This document shows, piece by piece, positions 60,230 to 64,000 of a DNA stretch of 64,000 nt. The first letter of the stretch is position 1. Each line of letters opens with the position of its first letter. Both the position numbers and the translations under genes were made by a program. Source of the DNA: Blastomonas fulva (GTDB lineage Bacteria > Pseudomonadota > Alphaproteobacteria > Sphingomonadales > Sphingomonadaceae); NCBI RefSeq assembly GCF_003431825.1, contig NZ_CP020083.1, positions 3,758,501 to 3,822,500 of the forward strand, written 5' to 3'. The notes beneath the pieces were generated by a model. The model did not search any database, was not told the DNA's origin, and saw only the letters and a program-made list of their open reading frames with translations.

Positions 60230-61366
60230 TTGCGTATCGGTATCGTTTCCCATCTCAAGCACCCGATCGCCGAACCTTTTGCCGGGGGTCTGGAAACGCA
60301 CACGTTCCAACTGGCAAGAATGCTGCGGCAGCGCGGGCACAATGTCACCCTCTTCGCCACCGTAAGGTCCGATCCTGATCTTGGCCTCGAGGAGATATGC
60401 TCAGAGACCGCGATCGCCGAAGTCGGTCTGTCAGAAGCCAGCGACATTGCCTTCTTCCGCGAGCACCATGCCTATCTCTCGCTTATGAACAGTCTGCGTA
60501 CGCGCGACTTCGACATCATCCAGAACAATTCGCTGCATTATCTGCCGGTTTCGATGGCAGATGCGCTGCCAATGCCAATGGTCACGACGCTGCATACGCC
60601 GCCGTTCTGCTGGCTGGAAAGCGGTGTCCGGCTGAGCGATACGACGAACCATGCGCTGGTCGGCGTGTCGCATTCGATCGCACGGCAATGGGCGCACGTC
60701 CGCGGCCTTGATGCGGTGATCCCCAACGGTATCGATCTCAACAAGTTCGCATTTCGGCCTTTTGCCGATGCCGACCCCTATCTGGTCTGGTACGGGCGGA
60801 TCGTCCCGGAAAAAGGCCTGCATCTGGCGATGGATGCCGCCCGGCATGTGGGATTGCCACTGCGGATCGCCGGGCCTGCGCATGACGAGGCCTATTTCCG
60901 CGCCGAAATCCAGCCTCGGTTGGGGGTCCATGCTCGGTACGAAGGGCATATGGCGCATGCTGATCTGGCCAACGTCATTGGAGGGGCTCGCGCATTCCTG
61001 TGCTCACCGATGTGGGATGAGCCCTATGGCCTCGTAGTGGCTGAGGCATTAGCATGCGGCGTGCCCGTTGCCGCGTTTGCGCGCGGCGCCATTCCAGAGA
61101 TTGTCGATTCACGTTCCGGCGTATTGGCAACGCCCGGCGATTCAGGCTCTCTCGCGCTGGCTACGCTGACCGCGATGCAGCTTGACCGGCGGGCCTGCCG
61201 CTCCAGGGCCATTGCGATCTGCGATGCCGAAAAGATGATCGATGGCTATGAAGCGATCTATGCGCACATGATCCGCCGGATGCGCGCACAAACCGTGCCC
61301 ACCGCGCGCGAACCCTATCCGGTACAATCCATGGACACGCAAACTCCGGCCATGATCCGTGGGTGA
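60230..61366 (+). CDS. Glycosyltransferase family 4
   Basis: About 378 residues in a GT-B fold. N-terminal: RIGIVSHLKHPIAEPFAGGLETHTFQLARML; C-terminal: VWYGRIVPEKGLHLAMDAAR and SPMWDEPYGLVVAEALACGVPV, the E-x7-E motif of retaining GT4 enzymes, with the first Glu in EPYG. It transfers a sugar to an unknown acceptor. TTG 60230 with GGGAG ahead is preferred over ATG 60161, since the glycine-rich N-terminus then starts at residue 2. Its end overlaps the next gene by 8 bases. Confidence 0.82.
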   Translation: MRIGIVSHLKHPIAEPFAGGLETHTFQLARMLRQRGHNVTLFATVRSDPDLGLEEICSETAIAEVGLSEASDIAFFREHHAYLSLMNSLRTRDFDIIQNNSLHYLPVSMADALPMPMVTTLHTPPFCWLESGVRLSDTTNHALVGVSHSIARQWAHVRGLDAVIPNGIDLNKFAFRPFADADPYLVWYGRIVPEKGLHLAMDAARHVGLPLRIAGPAHDEAYFRAEIQPRLGVHARYEGHMAHADLANVIGGARAFLCSPMWDEPYGLVVAEALACGVPVAAFARGAIPEIVDSRSGVLATPGDSGSLALATLTAMQLDRRACRSRAIAICDAEKMIDGYEAIYAHMIRRMRAQTVPTAREPYPVQSMDTQTPAMIRG

Positions 61367-62291
61367 TCCGGGTGCCGCCCCGCTGTGCGTGTGCGTGCCT
61401 GCGCGCAACGAGGCAGACCGCCTGCCAGTGCTGCTGAAGGCCCTCGCAGCCCAGGATTTTCCCGGGCCCATCCCGGTTGCCATTGTCGTCAATAACACGA
61501 CCGACGCCAGCCTTGAGGTGACCGACCGCTGCCGGGCCGACTATGCTGGACGGCTGAGTATCGATTTGACCGACATCCACTTCGCGCCGGGCGAGGCCCA
61601 TGCGGGGTCGGCGCGAAGGCTTGCGATGGACCGCGGTGCCCAATTTCTCGCCAACAATGACCATGCCATCCTCGTAAGCACCGACGCCGATGTTCGCCCC
61701 CCCTCTCACTGGCTGTCGGCTATCGCGGCGGGCATCGCACGCGGCGTCGATCTCGTGGGCGGTCGCATCGTCATCGATCCCGACGAACCATTGCCCGCGC
61801 ATGCCGCGATGCTGCGGCGGGCGTTGGATCGCTATTGGGAACAGGTGCGCGCGATCGAGGATGCAATCGACCCGATAGCCTGGGACATGCCCCCGCGGCA
61901 CGGCGACCATACCGGCGCCAGCCTCGCGATCACGCTTGCTGCCTATCGCGCATCGGGCGGGGTGCCCCGGATCGCCAGCGGCGAGGATCGTGGGCTGGTG
62001 ATGGCAGCGCTGGCGCGGGGCGCGCGGATCGCGCATCCGTCCGATGTCTGGGTCTTTGTCTCGCCCCGACGCGACGGTCGCGCGGCAGGCGGCATGGCCG
62101 ACGACATGGCGCGCATCGTCGAAGCCGGGGCGGAAGATGCGCTCCTGATGCCGGATTTCGACCACTGGCGTGCCCGCGCCGAATGGCGGCGCGGGATGCG
62201 CGAGCTACCGGCTAGCCCTGCCGATATGGTGCGCGACGAAGCGTTGCTGCAACCGATGCCGCACGATATGCCGCTGGCGGTGATGGCATGA
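61359..62291 (+). CDS. Glycosyltransferase family 2
   Basis: A 310-residue GT-A enzyme. It has VCVPARNEADRLPVLLKALA, then VSTDADVRPP (the DxD-type metal site) and SGEDRGLVMAALARGARIAH (the ED acceptor-site motif). The start is GTG 61359 within the GT4 end. The sugar nucleotide is unknown. Position between two other glycosyltransferases suggests a shared glycan or a glycosylated metabolite. Confidence 0.83.
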   Translation: MGDPGAAPLCVCVPARNEADRLPVLLKALAAQDFPGPIPVAIVVNNTTDASLEVTDRCRADYAGRLSIDLTDIHFAPGEAHAGSARRLAMDRGAQFLANNDHAILVSTDADVRPPSHWLSAIAAGIARGVDLVGGRIVIDPDEPLPAHAAMLRRALDRYWEQVRAIEDAIDPIAWDMPPRHGDHTGASLAITLAAYRASGGVPRIASGEDRGLVMAALARGARIAHPSDVWVFVSPRRDGRAAGGMADDMARIVEAGAEDALLMPDFDHWRARAEWRRGMRELPASPADMVRDEALLQPMPHDMPLAVMA

Positions 62292-63325
62292 CCCCTCGCC
62301 CGATCGGCTATTACGTCCATCATCACGGCGCCGGGCACCTGTCCCGCGCGCGCGTGATCCGCGAGGCGACATCCTTGCCTGTGACCCTGCTCGGCAGCCG
62401 GATCGACGCAGAGGGCATCGTGCTTGCAGATGACCGGCTCGGCGACGGTTTCGATGGCCGGGATCAGGCTGCCAATCGCCCCAATACATTGCATTACGCC
62501 CCGCTCGACCATGAAGGCATCCGCAGCCGCGTCGCCCGCATCACCCAATGGATCGAGCAGGCCCGTCCATTGCTGATGATCGTCGACGTGTCGATCGAAG
62601 TGGCGATGCTGGCGCGGCTGGCCTCGGTTCCCGTGCTTTATGTGCGTTTGAACGGCAAGCGCAGCGATCCTGCGCATCTTGAAGCGTTTCGCAGCGCGCA
62701 GGCGCTGATCGCGCCCTTTGCGCAGGCCATGGAGGATCCCGCCACGCCCGACTGGGTCCGGGCCAAGACCTTTTATGCGCCGGGGCTCAGCCCTGCCCGC
62801 GCTGCGCCGGGCGTTCCCCGTGAAACCGTGCTGGTGATCATGGGCGAAGGCGGGACATCGCTGACGGCTGCGGCGATCGCCGACGCCGCCCGCGCCTGCT
62901 CGGACCACACATGGAGGGTTGTCGGAAACCTCTCGGCACCATCCGATTGCCCGGGCAACCTGGTGTTCCCCGGCTGGAGCGACACAATGGCCGACGAGGT
63001 AGCGAAGGCTTCGGTGGTGGTCGGCGCAGCAGGCGACGGGGTCGTCGGCCTGGTCATGGCCGCCGATCGCCCCTTCGTCTGCATCCCCGAGACGCGACCT
63101 TTCGGCGAACAGAATGCCACCGCCTCGGGGCTGCAGCGCATGGGCGCTGCCATCGTTCGCCCGGCCTGGCCGGACGCGCACGAATGGCCTGCAGCTCTTT
63201 CCGCGGCGCGAGCGCTGGACCCGGCAGGACGCCGCGCGCTGCGCGATCCGCAGGCGGCGGCGAGACTTGCCCGCTGGCTTGAGGCGCAAGCCGCCACATG
63301 GGTCGCACGGGAGCTGGCAGCATGA
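62288..63325 (+). CDS. Glycosyltransferase-like protein, GT-B fold (MurG/GT28-like)
   Basis: A 345-residue protein. GYYVHHHGAGHLSRARVIREA is a glycine/histidine-rich loop like those at the N-terminus of MurG-type enzymes; the C-terminal part has LVIMGEGGTSLTAAAIADAA, FPGWSDTMADEVAKASVVVG, and CIPETRPFGEQNATASGLQRMGAA, the nucleotide-sugar side of the family. The acceptor is unknown. It overlaps the GT2 stop by 4 bases and the acyl-CoA dehydrogenase-like start by 4. Confidence 0.75.
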   Translation: MTPRPIGYYVHHHGAGHLSRARVIREATSLPVTLLGSRIDAEGIVLADDRLGDGFDGRDQAANRPNTLHYAPLDHEGIRSRVARITQWIEQARPLLMIVDVSIEVAMLARLASVPVLYVRLNGKRSDPAHLEAFRSAQALIAPFAQAMEDPATPDWVRAKTFYAPGLSPARAAPGVPRETVLVIMGEGGTSLTAAAIADAARACSDHTWRVVGNLSAPSDCPGNLVFPGWSDTMADEVAKASVVVGAAGDGVVGLVMAADRPFVCIPETRPFGEQNATASGLQRMGAAIVRPAWPDAHEWPAALSAARALDPAGRRALRDPQAAARLARWLEAQAATWVARELAA

Positions 63326-64000
63326 CCTTGGCCAGCGCGTCCGTCCCGACAGGCCCCGATTGCGTCGCCGCAGCGATGGGCATTGCCGAAAATCTGGCCG
63401 AGCTCGGCGCGCGCTATGATGCAGCGCCAGTCTATCCTGCCGACAGTATTGCACAGATCGCGCGGGCGGGGCTGCACCGCACCTTCGCACCGGTGGCCAG
63501 CGGCGGCCAGCCTTTCCGCGATGACGATCAGCGCCATCTGGCGATGCTCGATGTCCTGAGGATCATCGGTCGCGCTGACCTCAGCGTCGGCAGGCTTTAC
63601 GAGGGGCATGTCAACGCCATGCTGCTGTTCGGCTGGTATGGCTCGACGGTGCAGCTGCATGCGCTCAAGGGGGCCCTGGGCGCCGGTGCGATCTACGGCG
63701 TGTGGGCCACCGAGCCCCTCCCCGGGGTCGCGATTCTCGAAACGCAAAGCGGCTATGTGCTCGAAGGCGCCAAGTCGTTCGCTACCGGCGCGGGCGGCAA
63801 TTCCCATGCCCTGATCACGGCCCGCCGCCCGGATGGAGACGCACAGCTGGTGATTGTGCGCGCCGACGACCCCGAACGCGCCGATCTGTCGCAATGGCGT
63901 GTGCGCGGGATGCGCGCCACCGGGAGTGGCAGCTATGCGCTGGACGGCCTTGCCATAGCGCCGGAGGATCGCCTGGGTGAAGGCGGCGATTATCACCGCG
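63322..64000 (+). CDS. Acyl-CoA dehydrogenase-like protein, 3' truncated by window edge
   Basis: 226 codons from ATG 63322 (overlapping the glycosyltransferase stop as ATGA) are open to the edge. The visible part covers the N-terminal helical domain (LRIIGRADLSVGRLYEGHVNA) and the start of the beta-domain (GAIYGVWATEP, KSFATGAGGNSHALITARRP). Two turns later come RGMRATGSGSY and the entry to a further helix, as in the flavin-dependent acyl-CoA dehydrogenase family. The catalytic base region lies outside the window. It likely acts on a glycan-attached or secondary-metabolite acyl chain; a true fatty-acid role is less obvious in this context. Confidence 0.78.
   Translation, partial: MTLASASVPTGPDCVAAAMGIAENLAELGARYDAAPVYPADSIAQIARAGLHRTFAPVASGGQPFRDDDQRHLAMLDVLRIIGRADLSVGRLYEGHVNAMLLFGWYGSTVQLHALKGALGAGAIYGVWATEPLPGVAILETQSGYVLEGAKSFATGAGGNSHALITARRPDGDAQLVIVRADDPERADLSQWRVRGMRATGSGSYALDGLAIAPEDRLGEGGDYHR

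Overview
The window looks like a chromosomal segment from a sphingomonad (Alphaproteobacteria, order Sphingomonadales). It is GC-rich, has three large TonB-dependent receptors, many genes joined by 1-4 base overlaps, and an L-rhamnose catabolic set of the type characterised in Sphingomonas. The assignment rests on gene content only.

Layout. 1-5110: the end of a PhoD-like phosphatase, an M13 metallopeptidase, a divergent pair of L,D-transpeptidase-family genes, and a DUF1289 protein. 5088-22489: a GntR-centred locus. Leftward from 18097 run a TonB receptor, serine hydrolase/esterase, SDR, MFS transporter, BKACE (beta-keto acid cleavage enzyme), HyuA-like and HyuB-like subunits, a second SDR and an AhpD-like protein, nearly all overlapping or abutting. 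Rightward from 19306 run malonyl-CoA synthetase, malonyl-CoA decarboxylase and a hot-dog thioesterase. Five copies of the palindrome ATCGTCGACGAT (or a one-base variant) sit in the control regions. Both outer pairs have centres exactly 52 bp apart, so the two arms and the regulator probably form one regulon. I infer, without proof, uptake and oxidation of an ester- or alcohol-type substrate to a ketone, ATP-dependent carboxylation, and beta-keto-acid cleavage, with a malonyl-CoA branch.

22648-27332: a lipoprotein L,D-transpeptidase, a DUF1206 membrane protein, a LysR regulator, an SDR and a DUF2798 membrane protein. 27670-48875: a plant-polysaccharide locus. It holds an IlvD/Edd sugar-acid dehydratase, a carbohydrate acetylesterase, a GH28-like enzyme, a 1033-residue TonB receptor, a six-hairpin-type putative glycosidase, and a full non-phosphorylative (diketo-hydrolase) L-rhamnose pathway: rhamnose dehydrogenase, lactonase, rhamnonate dehydratase, KDR dehydrogenase, diketo-acid hydrolase, an L-lactate oxidiser for the product, RhaT, and an IclR regulator. 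GH43 and GH10 xylan enzymes follow directly behind rhaT. A frameshifted integrase remnant lies at the right edge (about 48897-49067).

49361-55950: an archaic chaperone-usher (spore-coat-U type) pilus operon read leftward, with a terminator between the pilin and the chaperone, a small exported protein facing it, and a LuxR-type regulator upstream. 56503-59839: a TonB receptor with a PepSY membrane protein, probably iron-related. 60230-64000: three glycosyltransferases overlapping end to start, leading into an acyl-CoA-dehydrogenase-like gene cut by the window edge. No rRNA, tRNA or CRISPR array was recognised.
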